Below are positions 1 to 11,800 of a stretch of 64,000 nucleotides of DNA, in pieces. Position 1 is the stretch's first letter; every line of letters starts with the position of its first letter. Where the stretch lies: assembly GCA_032358255.1 (NCBI GenBank), contig JAULBX010012433.1:1-64000 (forward strand). Direction: 5' to 3'. Source of the DNA: Heterotrichella gracilis. Taxonomy: Eukaryota; Sar; Xanthophyceae; Tribonematales; Xanthonemataceae. Under the pieces are notes generated by a model. That model worked only from the letters and a program-made list of their open reading frames with translations. It ran no database searches and was not told the origin of the DNA. A program made the translations under genes and the position numbers.

Positions 1-288
1 TAGGAAGCCGATCGTCTGATAAACGTCCTAAATGTCCCAACCAGCTTAGCCTAATGTCCCTGAGTTTGTCACTTATGGTTGATACTAAATGCCCTTTCAT
101 GAAGTTATGAGGCACGGGCAATGGGCTCCAAAGTGTTTCGACCATTTGACCTTAATTCAATTGTGTTGGGATTCGCATGAGGGCCCACATGGTATGATGT
201 GATTGACCAGCCTTCTGTATCCTGTGCAGGTGGCCCAACCCTAAACCCTAAACCCTAAACCCTAAACAGCCTTCTGTATCCTGTGCAG
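1..288. other. Intron sequence upstream of first visible exon
   Basis: No coding exon was found here. It is most simply the intron before the exon starting at 289, whose upstream exons lie outside the window. It holds a direct duplication of the acceptor region and a telomere-like tract, described separately. Confidence 0.5.
239..267. repeat. Telomere-like (CCCTAAA)4 tract between two acceptor copies
   Basis: Four perfect CCCTAAA units followed by C. A 31-base segment containing the polypyrimidine stretch, the CAG acceptor and the first ten exon bases occurs identically at 209-239 and 268-298, so the tract sits exactly between the two copies. The second copy leads into the open exon. The first is cut off by the repeat. 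Confidence 0.95.
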
Positions 289-3200
289 GTGGCCCAACAG
301 GCTGCCAAGGCAGAGGCAGAAGCACAGGATGCCGCCGCCCAATCCACCGGAGGCCTCATGCATCGGTCGAAGAGCCTCCCCATGGGCGCCGCTCGCCCCG
401 ACACCAACGCCGACCGCCTGCCCCAAGCATCATCCCTACCCCTAGGCACATCGGCCACTTGGCCCTCGGCACAACCCACATGTTCTACATCACTGGTGCC
501 CAAGAGGCCAACCTCCAGCTATAAGCCAGCCACGCCCAGTTTGCCAAATCCCGCACCGACGCCGCTGGCGTCGGCGGCGGCGCACGCGGCGCGGGCGCTG
601 CAATCCCCGGCGGCCACCGACACATCATCCCTGCCCAGGTCCTCCTCCTTGCAGGCTGGGAATCGCGCCCCTGTCAGCCAAACGCAGGCTGCGGCACTGC
701 TGCTGCCCAAGACCACGTCCCTTCCGGAGGGTTTTTCTTCTGGGATCAGACCTGCGCCAGTGGCCCATGGAAACCTGCAGCGGGTGGCGTCGGTCCCCAC
801 TGGTACCTCAGGTGAGTTGCATGCGACAGCCTGGTCCCTGATCCAGATGTGTCACTTACATTGCACGCCCTCAATTGTTTTCCCCTCTTTTTGAAGGCAA
901 CAGGATGAATACTCGCTCATTCATCCAGTAGGCCAAAATCACGTCAGCTAAAACAAATGAAAATATGGGCTTACATGATCACAATGACAAAAAAATGCTT
1001 CCAAGCCACGCACCGACTCATGCACATCATTGTGATGGAGTAGCCCGTTTTTCGAGTCCACTACTCATGAAGAAAGGCAACAACAACGGCAACAAAGCAA
1101 TAGTAACACCCTAAACCCTAAACTTGCTGCTCCCTCAGGTGCAAATCCCCGGGAGCGCCTGTCGCTGACGGGGCACCAGCATGGCGCACCAATTACCCTA
1201 ACCCCCAAACCCTAAACTTGCTGCTCCCTCAGGTTCAAATCCCCAGGAGCGCCTGTCTCTGACGGGCCATCAGCAAGGCGCACCAGCAGCCCCCAGTGGA
1301 CACGCGGGGCCGCCCTCGGGGCCGGATGCCATGCGCCGCCCCGGCTACGAGCCTGTTAGTGATGTGCATGTCCCGCCGTACAAGGGCGTGTTTTTCATCG
1401 GCTACGATCCGCAGGTAATTGCACATGGCATTCATTTCCATACCCATGCCAATAGGCTCTAATCCCTGGGATCTCGCTCCCTCTTGTTCCTCGCACCATC
1501 ACTCTGCTTTGCTCCCTCACCCCTGATTATTATCCACCACCTGGTTCCACGACGAAGTATCGTCAAAATATCTTCTTTTTGGGGCCAAATACCTGTACGG
1601 AACCAAGTGTTTCAATCTTTTCTTTTCCAGCAGGATCCTCCTGTCATCCACAGCCTGCTACAGCGGGTGGCAAGGTTTAAGTTGGGGCGGGACCACCAGC
1701 CGCACCCCCACACCACCCGCTACATTCTCGTCAACCCAGCCACCACCAAAATTCACAAACCAAATGACAAGACATCATAAAAACTTTCCTTTTCAGCGAA
1801 TACTAAGTATCTAATATTATTCTTCCCCAGCAGGATCCTGTCATCCATAGCCTGCTGCAATGAGTGGTAAGGTTGGCCTGGGGTTGCACCACCTGCTGCA
1901 CCCCGACACCAACCGCTGCATGCTCATTAACCCAGCCAGCTCCTCAAAAAAGTTAGCAGTGTCAGGACAAATGCAGAGGGGATTCTAATGTAGCAAATTT
2001 TAAATAGTGCCGTGTTTCCCCTGCAGGACCCTGTCATCCACAGCCTGCTGCAGCGGGTGGCGAGGTTCAACGTGGGCCTGGACCACCAGCCGCACCCCGA
2101 CACCACCCACTACGTGGTCATCAACCCAGCCAGCGCCAAGCATGGGCTGGAGACTATGGGTAACCTCATCCGCATCAGGGACTGGCTGCTCGAGCCGCGC
2201 CACCACGTGAGGTTCTTCCTGGGCTACAAACTGCTGGAGTCGATGGACAGGTGCGATGTGATTTACTGTTGTTAAATTATCAAATGTTACAAGCATGTGA
2301 TTCACTGGCGTTTAATTATTTGTACGTTTGCATGCATGCAAATGCATGATGTAGTGGTCTGTGTTGTAGGGTTGCTATATGCTATACCGGTGGGGGCTTA
2401 CGCGCTTTGCTGGATGTTGCACATGCTGGGGTCACCGGGACACACCCGGTCATGCCACCAGCCTTCGATTGAAAATTCATCTTGTTTGGATCTTACTGGT
2501 TTTGCTTGCAGGGCCAAGCAGCATTGCAACCTCGGGTCATGCAGTGGCCATGCCCCAGCTGTGAGCTGGAACCTGCTGAGCTGTCATTCAAAACACCAAA
2601 CAGAAATCTGAACATCTCAAGATTGTACGTAACTGAAGGTGGTTGTTTTCATAAAGTGAAGATGTTGTCTTGCAGGCCCAAGGAGAGCATCGCTGACCGC
2701 CACCTGAAGGATGCGATGCAGGAGCGGCACTCGAGAGCCTTGACCAGAACAAATCATTTTTCTGTTGCTGCGGCCATTTTAAACCTGTCATGTAATGTTA
2801 CCAAGTATTGAGTGCAATCCAAAACCCTTTGGGTTGCAGGGCTAAGGAGAACATCGCTGACCGCCACCTCTCCCTAAGTGATGGTCAGATGGAGCAAAAC
2901 CTGGGGCCAAGCTTCAACGGCCCTTTTCCATTATTGTGTAACTATTGATTAACTGCTTATCAACAGTTGAATAAACATCTTACAATGTTCGTTATTGAAG
3001 GTGACTGTTTTTATTGAAACCGAAGAGGTATGCCGTGCAGGGCCAATGAGAACATCGCTGACCGCCACCTATTCCTGGGGGATGCGTTGCCGGATCGAAA
3101 CCTCCGTGCAGGCGAGAGGATGGGCACCGGGGCGCTGGTGGTGGTGGATGCAATGTCCCTGAAAGAGGAAGATGACATCGTCCTAGTGCAGGTGGGGCCG

Positions 3201-4353
3201 ATGGGACTCATGAGGGTCTCTCTCTCTCTTCTCTTCTCCACAGTCTCCTTGAATGGTGTGCATCGGCCAATGAAATGAGGTTGCACTCACTGCGGTGGCA
3301 TTCACCACAATTCAGGATTTGAAGGTATTTCAGGTATTTCAGAATGTATTTTTGGTCCTCGATTTGTGGTGCATTTTTCCTAAAACGTCTTCACAACTTG
3401 CAGGTGATTGAGGGTCTGGTGGAGTGCCAGCGCAGCACCTCTATGGGGTGGAAATGGCGCATCAAGATGCGGCGCGCGGATGTGGAGGAGCGCTTTGGGC
3501 CCAACTCGCGCCTGGCCCAGACGTTTGTGCGCTACCCCAAGCACGTGAAGGACATCAAGGCCTCCGACTGTAGCTCCAGCGCCCCCAGGGACATTGTGCG
3601 CACCGCTGTCAAGCTGCTGTGGTTGCACATGATCAAGTGCAGGTGAGGGGGGTAACTCTAGTGTAATGTAAAATCGGCTTTGAAAAATGTGGGTGAATTT
3701 CTGCGCGCTCTGCGGTTTGTGGCCGCCTTATGGATGCAAACATGGGCCATTTTGAGGTCAAGGCCAGCCAGTGCAGGTCCAGTGATCCCCTGGGGACGTT
3801 GTGCGCACCGCTGTAAAGCTGCACATGATCAAATGCAGGTGAGAGGGGGGTACCGTAGCGTAACTATATTGGTCTTTAAAAAAGTGGTGAATTTCTGTGT
3901 GCTGAGCGGATTGGCGCCGCCATGTCTTGATGCATATGTGATGCAAATATGGGCTATGCAAGGTCGTTTCCAGAGAGTGCAGTTCCACCCCTCAAGGACA
4001 TTGTGCGCATTGGTGTCAAGCTGCTGTGGCTGCACAAAATGAAATGCAGGTAGGGGGGGATACCAGAGTGTGACGAATAAGTGCCTGCAGTGTAAGGACA
4101 TCGCCTAAACTCCCAAAAAGCAACGTAGTGCGTCTTACCTGTACCTACAGTGTGGCATGTTGCATTTGCTCCCGCCAGCTACCTTTTCACTCTCCCTTGC
4201 AGGTATTTGGTCCTAGCCAGCAACAGCAAGAGCGTGCTGACAGAAGCCGCCAGCCAAAACACCATCCTGCATGCCAGGACCAGCACCGAACTGGTGGCGG
4301 TGATGCGGCGCGTGAAACACGCGATGGAGCGGGGCTGGGTCAAGCGGCATTGA
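289..4353 (+). CDS. Unrecognised protein, 3' part (489 codons visible)
   Basis: Six exons join in one frame: 289-811, 1233-1414, 2027-2250, 3041-3191, 3404-3642 and 4203-4353, ending in TGA. The first begins at an acceptor, so the gene starts outside the window. Residues 1-174 are low complexity, rich in Ala, Pro and Ser, with about five copies of an SLPxG-type motif (KSLPMG, SSLPLG, TSLPEG, SVPTG). The rest looks globular: a YKGVFFIGYDPQ block, a segment with HYVVINPASAKHGLETMGN, then basic helical stretches ending in MERGWVKRH. I do not recognise the fold or family. Introns 2, 3 and 5, and the 3' flank, contain degenerate copies of the adjacent exon edges. The downstream neighbour, topoisomerase III, is convergent. 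Exon choice is supported by matching phases at all five junctions; the function is unknown. Confidence 0.8.
1112..1232 (+). repeat. Acceptor-side duplication with CCCTAAA tract
   Basis: The acceptor and about 52 exon bases of the exon starting at 1233 are present upstream at about 1116-1190. They are followed by a CCCTAA-type tract (1193-1216) and then by the functional acceptor. Both copies are preceded by CCCTAAACTTGCTGCTCC, so the repeat unit includes telomere-like sequence, intron end and exon start. Confidence 0.9.
1628..1945 (+). repeat. Two degenerate upstream copies of the exon at 2027
   Basis: About 1630-1760 reads as a near-complete open copy (…VIHSLLQRVARFKLGRDHQ…). About 1830-1945 is a more decayed copy with an in-frame stop. 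Both keep a CAG acceptor just before the homologous start. The functional exon is taken as 2027-2250 because only it continues to a good donor in phase. Confidence 0.88.
2670..2910 (+). repeat. Two truncated copies of the exon at 3041
   Basis: Segments at about 2675-2740 and 2838-2905 each start with CAG plus the homologue of the ENIADRHL coding segment and then diverge. They lie in tandem upstream of the functional exon. A third, very weak match begins near 2511. Confidence 0.85.
3765..4055 (+). repeat. Two donor-side copies of the exon ending at 3642
   Basis: About 3780-3845 and 3995-4055 repeat the last 40-50 bases of the exon (CGCACCGCTGTCAAGCTGCT type) with the AG|GT donor and the first intron bases (gtgagggggg). 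Here the duplication covers the donor side instead of the acceptor side. Confidence 0.85.
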
Positions 4354-5823
4354 CACACCGATAGGCTTTTGGGTTGGAAACCCTCAACCCTAAACGGCGC
4401 GTGAAGCAGGCCATGGAGCGGGGCTGGGTCAAGCGGCATTGACTGTGGCACGCCCAAAGGTTTTGAGATGGAAACCCTAAACCCCTATGGGGCGGAAGAG
4501 CTGTCAGGGGCAGGGAGCGCCAGTGGGCCACTGGGGATGTGAGGTGGTGCCATGCGGGGATGCGGTGCCAATTGGGGATATGAGGGTGGGGGCTTGCCCT
4601 TGGCTCAAGTCATGATCGCCTCGACAGGAGCCTCAGGGTGGGTGGGGTGTGGGTTGCTCCTCCTACAACTTTTTAATTTTACAGGGGTGAAGCTTCAAAT
4701 AATAGAGTGTCACTGCAACAATGACCTGTGGTAGTCTTTTTCCCCCCTTGTTCGTGTTTGGAGCAATAGCAATGATACATTATTTATTGGAAGCCGATTG
4801 GGTAGTGTGCGCATTGAATGTTCACATTTCAATGCCCACTTCTTCATCTTTCATTTCAAACTTGTCCCTCCACCAAATATAGGCTGAACTGGGCTGAATC
4901 GGCTTTCCTGCCAAATACTTGAGTTTGAACTGACGTTTGCTTCTTATTGAATACTTATTTCGTAGATTTGTTAGATTCCTTCAAGTGTGTATCAAGCTTT
5001 TGCTGTCTAAACGATGCACACGTGAACTGCAGATCTCATGCGCCCTTACCACCCGGTGAGTCATGTACTAGTAATGTTGGTAGTAAGGGACAATGGGACA
5101 GTCATGGTGATCCGGTCATGTTAACACTGTCCAGACACCAACGTTAAGACAATGAGATTGCATTGCTTACGGGCGTGACATTGTACAATGCTGAGGAGCT
5201 TGAATCACCAACAGCGTTATACAGATGTCTACTCTGTAGGAGGTTACTCTAGACTAGGTGAATGAAGAGGACGTTGTAACACTTCTTGTCATATACATAA
5301 TTGCATGCACATGTTACTAACCTAGGTATAAATATGCTGGAAGTGTGCGTTTTGTCGTGTCATGTATTTATGTGTAGTCATGGGGAAAACATGCCCAGTC
5401 ACAGTTACCAGGCATGCAAACATTAGCAGAAAATTGCGCGGACAGATGAATTAATCTGCCAAGGGGTCACATAGACTTGTAAGGCAGACTCTCTGAGACA
5501 TTAGCAGAAAAACGCGCAGAATTGAACAAAATCAGACCAAGAATGCTCCTACCAGGCATGAAGGACACTGCGTTTTCAACTTCCACTCTGGTCACGATCG
5601 CTGGAAAAAAAAAAAGCCAAATACCATACATAAAACTTGTAGTGCCGTTGACGTAGGCATGGGCGGCCATCTTTCTTGTGCTGAATAAATGGTCACATCA
5701 GAGTTGGGAGTAAGTCATCGTACCCAAGAATGTAACTTGATGCTAATGCAAAAGCTATGACTGCTGCCCTCCACACGGAGGAGACTGATAAGCTTACTGC
5801 ATTGGCGACATCTGATGGCTGAT
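4354..5823. other. Convergent intergenic region
   Basis: Apart from the copied terminal segment at its left end, I see no gene. It would hold the 3' UTRs and poly(A) signals of the two convergent genes. Confidence 0.5.
4378..4490 (+). repeat. Copy of the terminal coding segment after the stop codon
   Basis: The last 15 codons plus stop of the upstream gene are repeated at 4396-4443 (one substitution in the peptide, MERGWVKRH unchanged). The copies are separated and followed by AACCCTAAAC telomere-like pieces. It lies in the presumed 3' UTR, so it does not change the protein. Confidence 0.9.
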
Positions 5824-8800
5824 TCATTGGTTCGGGCAGTCCCTGGCCCAGTGGCCCAGCTCTCCGCACTTGAAGCATGGGTTGCCACCTCCTGAGGGTC
5901 CACCAGCGCCTGCAAAACACAGCCGTGGCTTACAAACAGGGATGCGTTCGCAACCTTGTATGTATTTACGACACGGTGCAGTGGGCACCACGGTGCATTG
6001 GCGTGCTATGGGCTAGATATCAGTTGCAAGAACCAGCCACACCTATATCCATGGAGTGCACACCACCACTCATGTGCATACGTACATCCATTCCATTCCA
6101 TCCATTCCATTGCCCACATGCAGCCTTCCTTCGTCAAGCAAGGGATGGCCCATGACAACGCAAACCTGCTTTCCTACTGCGCAAAATCACCTGGCATGTG
6201 CACACACATATCACATGGCCTTAGCCGACCACACAACACACCTCTTGCAGTGCCCCCTCGCCCAGTCGCCCCCCTCCCTGTCCTGCCACCCGCCCTGGCC
6301 CCTCCCCTCGCCGCCCCCGCGCCCCCACTGCGTGCGCCGCCGGACTGGAACCCGCTACCCCTGCCCCTCGCGCCGCTCCCACTCCCGCCTCCATCTGTGT
6401 ACTCATCCACCCACTTGAACTGCAGGCATTGGGGCCCTACGCTGGGGTGTGCACACTTGTAGTACCTGCACAGTCGAAGGAAGATCTAGATCAATAACTT
6501 AACTAATTAATGTATTAAAGACGGTAGGTACCCTGTTTGGCAGAGTTGCAGCAGGAGAAGAAACATAGCATGGCACTGGGACTCGGTGTGCACTCCACTG
6601 CCTTGCGCCATATGCACACAGCTTATTAGCTAATAACATGCATTGCAGCTGCAGCCGGATTTGCATGCATACATATCTTGCCAAGAAAGCTGCAGATGCG
6701 TCAAAACGGCGCTCATTCTGTACTCACTGCCTGCCGTCGTTTGCTGCGGTGTGTGCGGTCAGTAGCAGCAGCTCCAAGCCGTGCATTGGGCATCGGGGTA
6801 TGGATGACTGGCCCCTGCCCCCGCCCCCACCCCGCCCTCCACGCGCCGCGCTCCCACCCCTGTAGTGCACATCATGGCAGATGAGGACACAGGATTGTAA
6901 CCATACATAAAATGACTCTTTTAACAGTAATTAAGATAGATCCAATTTTAGACATACAGATGATACCATGTTGTGTTGGGCGAGAGATATAGAACAAGCT
7001 TCAAGCGCAGGGGTAAAGACCATCAACCAACCGCCCAGCCTGCAATAGGGACCTGCTGAGCGCAAGGCCTTGACCCCTCGACAGTCCCCACCACTCACCG
7101 TGCGCCACGCGGGGGCCCAGACGCAGCCCCACCGCCTGCCCTGCCCCTGGCTGCGCCCCTGCCCCTGGCACGGGGTGCGCGTCCAACCCCCCGCCCACCA
7201 TCGCTGTCCTCATCACTATCGTCTTCCCTGGGACGCCGGCTGCCAGCAGCGCCTCCTCGGTTCCCTGTACATACAGATTGCACAAAATACATATATAAAA
7301 CAAATTAAACGGGAAGGGAATTAAGTCCCGGCTGCCACCTTGGTCTATTCTACACACATATTTATTGGTTTTATTCTTATTACCTGGTATGGCACAGGTG
7401 GAGCTGGTCCTGGATAGCGGGAAAGAGGTCTGGGGTTGTTGTGGGGACTGTATCGGTTCCATTGCACACAGGGTGCGTGCGACCATGCGTGCGCGCATAG
7501 ATTCGCAGTCAAACTAGAGCATAGTAAACGAGTGCGACAAGGAAATCCGGGGTAGCATGCAGGTTGCCATACCAGTGGATGCGCCTGTTCCCTGGGGACC
7601 AGCTCCCCCCCTGCCTTGCGCACCTCCTCCCCCTCCCCTGCCTGCCCCGCCAAACCCTCCCCTTGACCCAGAGGCCTGGGACTGGGCACCGCCATTGGAA
7701 CCTTGCCATACAACAGGGGCCATGTCTAAGAGTTAGTAGCCAGATACAGCTTTCCAGCAGTACAGCTAGATGAGCATTTGTTGCCCTGGCACGAGCTCAT
7801 GCTACCGTCCATTTCTAGTATTATTACCCTGGGAAGTTCCAAGCACACATGACCCTTCATATGCAAATTCAAGCAGCCTCAAAAGTGCAATATTCGTATT
7901 ACTACCCGCCATCGCCAAGTGGCTGTGTAATCCTGCATATGAAGCGGGTAGCACTTGCAACTTTCCACCCATCTGGCATGTCCAAGTGCGCATGACCCCT
8001 TCATATGCAATACAGGGGCCGTGTGTACTCGGGAATCCCTCATCACCACCGGATAGCGGGCATGCAGGTCCCCCCACCCACCTGTCTGTGTGCGTGGCCG
8101 CTGTGCTCCACATGACTCCAGCAGGCTGGCCAGCTGGCGGTCGCAGGCAATGCACGCAACCTGCAGCAGTCAAACAAAAAGGGTAAATAATGTAAATAAT
8201 TTACACATTGTCGAGATAGCTGAGATAGCTGACAGGAATGCTTCAATAACATGCCCCAGACCCACCTGGTCCGGTGCATGCCCATAGGGTATGGCAGGCG
8301 GGCGCCTGAACACCAGGTGCAGCTTGAGGGCAGTCATACTCCCCGAGCACGAGGCGCACATCTCATTGGAGACTTCCGCCAGGGTGAGGGCAAGGGGGAA
8401 GTCGATGCGCTTGCGACAGAAGGGTGCGGTGGAACACTCCACGTACCAAGAGAGGACCGAGGAGGGGCCCTCATGGGACCTGCGGGTGGGGCAAGGAAGC
8501 GGGGTTGTGAAGGGCAAGGGGGGTACTCGTGTGGGGGGTGCAGGGGTTGATGGTGCATTTGCGGCACCCTAGGGCCGCCAGAGCATGCCAATTGATTGCC
8601 AAGGTGTCTGCGGGTGTTTGTGTGTGCGGCATCAGATCAGCACAATGATTTGCGCAAGGTGCAGGCGTTGCTCAGGGGCTGGACATGCATGGTAAACCAA
8701 TCCTTGCAGCATCACCACCATCACCATTGTAAATGCAACACATTGGTCCATGCTTCATGTGGCACCCGGCATGGACCTTAATATAAAAAAAATAAAAAGC

Positions 8801-11800
8801 CAAAAAAAATGGTATGCACAGGTTAATTTCACAACAACGAATGTGATTGTAGCTAATCCAAAATGGATTACAACACGCACTTGAGCAGCAGGGTTGCCCC
8901 GCACAGTGGGCAGGGGCATATTTCCTCCCCAGGACCGCCGGCATCGCGCTGACCACCGCCGCCCCCTGCAGGAGTCACACACACCAATTCTGGTCTCAGA
9001 ATTGCTTGCAATAATGTAATCAGAGCTCTCTTCGTTTGTGGCTGAATTTGAATTCCCAGCCATTTGGTCCAAACGCGTGCGTTTTCGCCCCTTTCTACCC
9101 AGGGGAGCAGGCCAATTTAGGCCAATCAATAGCACAGATTTGGTTTGTCTGTGTTTACATTATAAACTATTCCTGTTACCAGATGTCATTCACTATTCGT
9201 ATTAACCATGTACATGTTGTGTTACCTGTGGCCATGTACCAAATGGCAGGCAAACCAGCAGGACCTGCACTCACACAGGATGCAGAGGCTGGTGCTAGGC
9301 AGCCATGCAGCCCTCACCTGTTGCCCTGTTAAGGAATTGACCAACCTCTTGTACCATGAGCTGGGAGCGCTGGGTGGCTGAGGCAAAGTCTGCTTCAAAT
9401 GCGCGGATGGCCTCATCTAACACGCTCGCCTGGGGTGAATGGAACAGACTTTAGCCCAAGGTTGGCCAGGTAGGAGGCAAATCGCGGCAGCAGGCAATGC
9501 ACTACCTCGCCGATTGAACCCTTGTAGGGTTTTGGGTTCGTGTGCTGGTGTGCACATGCAGCCTTGTAGGGCTTGTGCGGTGGTGCTCGTGCGGTGATGT
9601 GCACTTGCGGCATTGAGTGGCCCAGTGCCCACATTGCTTTCCAGCAGTGATTCGAAAGGCGCCAACAGTCATTAAGCCAGCTCCACTACATGCATACCCC
9701 GATTTATGTTGTGGTTGCGATCCCCAGGCTGGCACCCCTACCCCCTCTATCAGCCCACCCACCCAAGGATAATAAAATAATAAATAGGACTATTACAATC
9801 TTCTTATGGGTAAAAATATTACCCTTGACCCACCTTGGTCCGCTGGCCACGCGCCACCCCCGTAATGGCCACCTCGATCTTGGCCCTCAGATCAGGCAAC
9901 CACAGATTCTCCAGATCCATTTTCCTGTATGCCGCAATGAGCGCCTCACCGAGCAGGGTGGGCCTAAATCGCAGGTTTTCGTCCTTTATCGCGTAGCCAC
10001 GCTCCAGCATGGTCTTGATGTGCGAGGCCACTGTGGCGTCTGTACCTATGCCGTGGCGCTCCATCTGTGAGATGAGGTCGGCCTCGGAGAGGAGGTCAGG
10101 GGGGCGGGTGCAGCCCTGCGGTCAGATGAGATTATATGTCACATGGGAACACAATTTTGGTGTCTATAGTTCATGAGTGTTGATGCAGTATTACTCTTTA
10201 TCTTTACAGACTGGAGCCTATGCCGTGGCGCTCCATCTGGGAGATGAAGTCGGCCTCGGAGAGGAGGTCAGGCGGGCGGATGGTGCCCTCCGGGGTTTAG
10301 GTTTCAAGATTTAGGGTTGAACCCTGGGCTGAGGGTTTAAGCCTTCTTTGTTGGTAGTGCTCATGTTGAGTGCGCATTGATACAGCTTTGCTGCGCAAGC
10401 AGGGGTGCTTGGCCCGCTCCCAGGGGTGCATCCTTACCCTCACAAGGGTTTTGTGCTCTTATTGCACCACCTCACCAAGGGTTTCATTCACCTCCCTCAG
10501 CACCAGCTCCTGCAGCATGAAGGTCTGCCCCTCCTGGAACCGAGGAAGCGCATCGCTGGACATGCGCCCACCGCTCCCAAGGGTAAACCCGTCAACCCTA
10601 AAACCCTAAACTCTCAATTTGGATTTTCTGCAGGTACCCGACAAGGGTTTCACTCACCTCCTTCAGCACCAGCTCCTGCGGCATGAAGGTCTGCCCCTCC
10701 TGGAACCGAGGAAGCGCATCACTGGACTGGCCCCACCTGTCCCAGTGGTACACATCCAGCCAGTTGCGCTCAAGCACCATGAGGCCGGTGGCAGAGAACG
10801 TTTCATCGGAGATGCTGACACGTGCGTTGCTGCGGGCGCCCACCGCAGGAAGCGAGCAGGCGCTGCAGGGTGGGGGTAGCAGGGGTTCAGGTGCTGAGAA
10901 GGTGGGAGGTTGGTGCACGGTGGCAAGAGATGGGATTGGGGCAGGTTTTGTAATAGAAAGGGAGTCGGAGGTGCGGGCACGTGCATGCTGTTTGTGTGAA
11001 GGGGGTAAGTAGTGTGGTGGATTCGCATGGCTATGCAGCATAACTATTATTTCAGCGTATTGTAAACACCATCAACCAAGAGTATTTGTCCCTCGCCCCT
11101 ACTGGCCACAAGCTGACAATAATACAGGGCAGCAGAGGTCGATGCCTTCAGGTTTAGGCACGTACGCAAGGAAGGAGCGCACGACAAATTCATACAGCTG
11201 CTTCTTGTCGTGGTGCCAGTCAGCCTCCCCAGGGGAGTAGCGGGTGGGGTGGATAGGAGGATGGGCCTTGTCGTCATTGCCCCCCCCTCGAGGCCAGTTG
11301 AACCCCCCGTTCAGCAGGTGCTGCGCGTATGCGCCCCACCTGGGGTCCCCGGCTTGCTCCTCCACCATGCCCTGGGATGGGATCATGGGGTGATTGCATG
11401 AAATTTTAGATCCGAGATGTGACCACAGTCACCACACTTAATAATGGCATCGTTTATGATTTATTGGACATTTTGAGCGGATTTTGCATGCATGTAATCT
11501 CCAAGTGCATTGCAATCCGCAGCAACACCACAATCCAACCCTTCCGTAATGTTGTATGCTGGGTTCGTGCCATCTGGGGCATGATGTTCCAATGCTGGAA
11601 ATGGCATAGAATGTATGCCTTTTCCAGCCTTGGGACATAAATATGCATAATATTGGCAAATGGGCAGGATGGGCAAGCGCTACCATGAAACCACAATTTT
11701 GGCATACAAGCGCTCACCCTGAGGTCCATGTTGGGGTCAAAGCTGTCGGTCTCAGTGCGCGGGTAGCTCAGGTACCCAGCCTGGTACAGCTCCTCCGCCA

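Noticed and set aside
239-267. True chromosome end near the left edge
   Set aside because: Only four repeat units within an intron, with coding sequence following. Interstitial tracts like it occur throughout the window.
6174-6462. Pro/Ala-rich plus-strand frames near 5956-6462
   Set aside because: They mirror the Gly/Arg-rich TOP3A exon 6465-6242, which has the GRF cysteines and correct phases.
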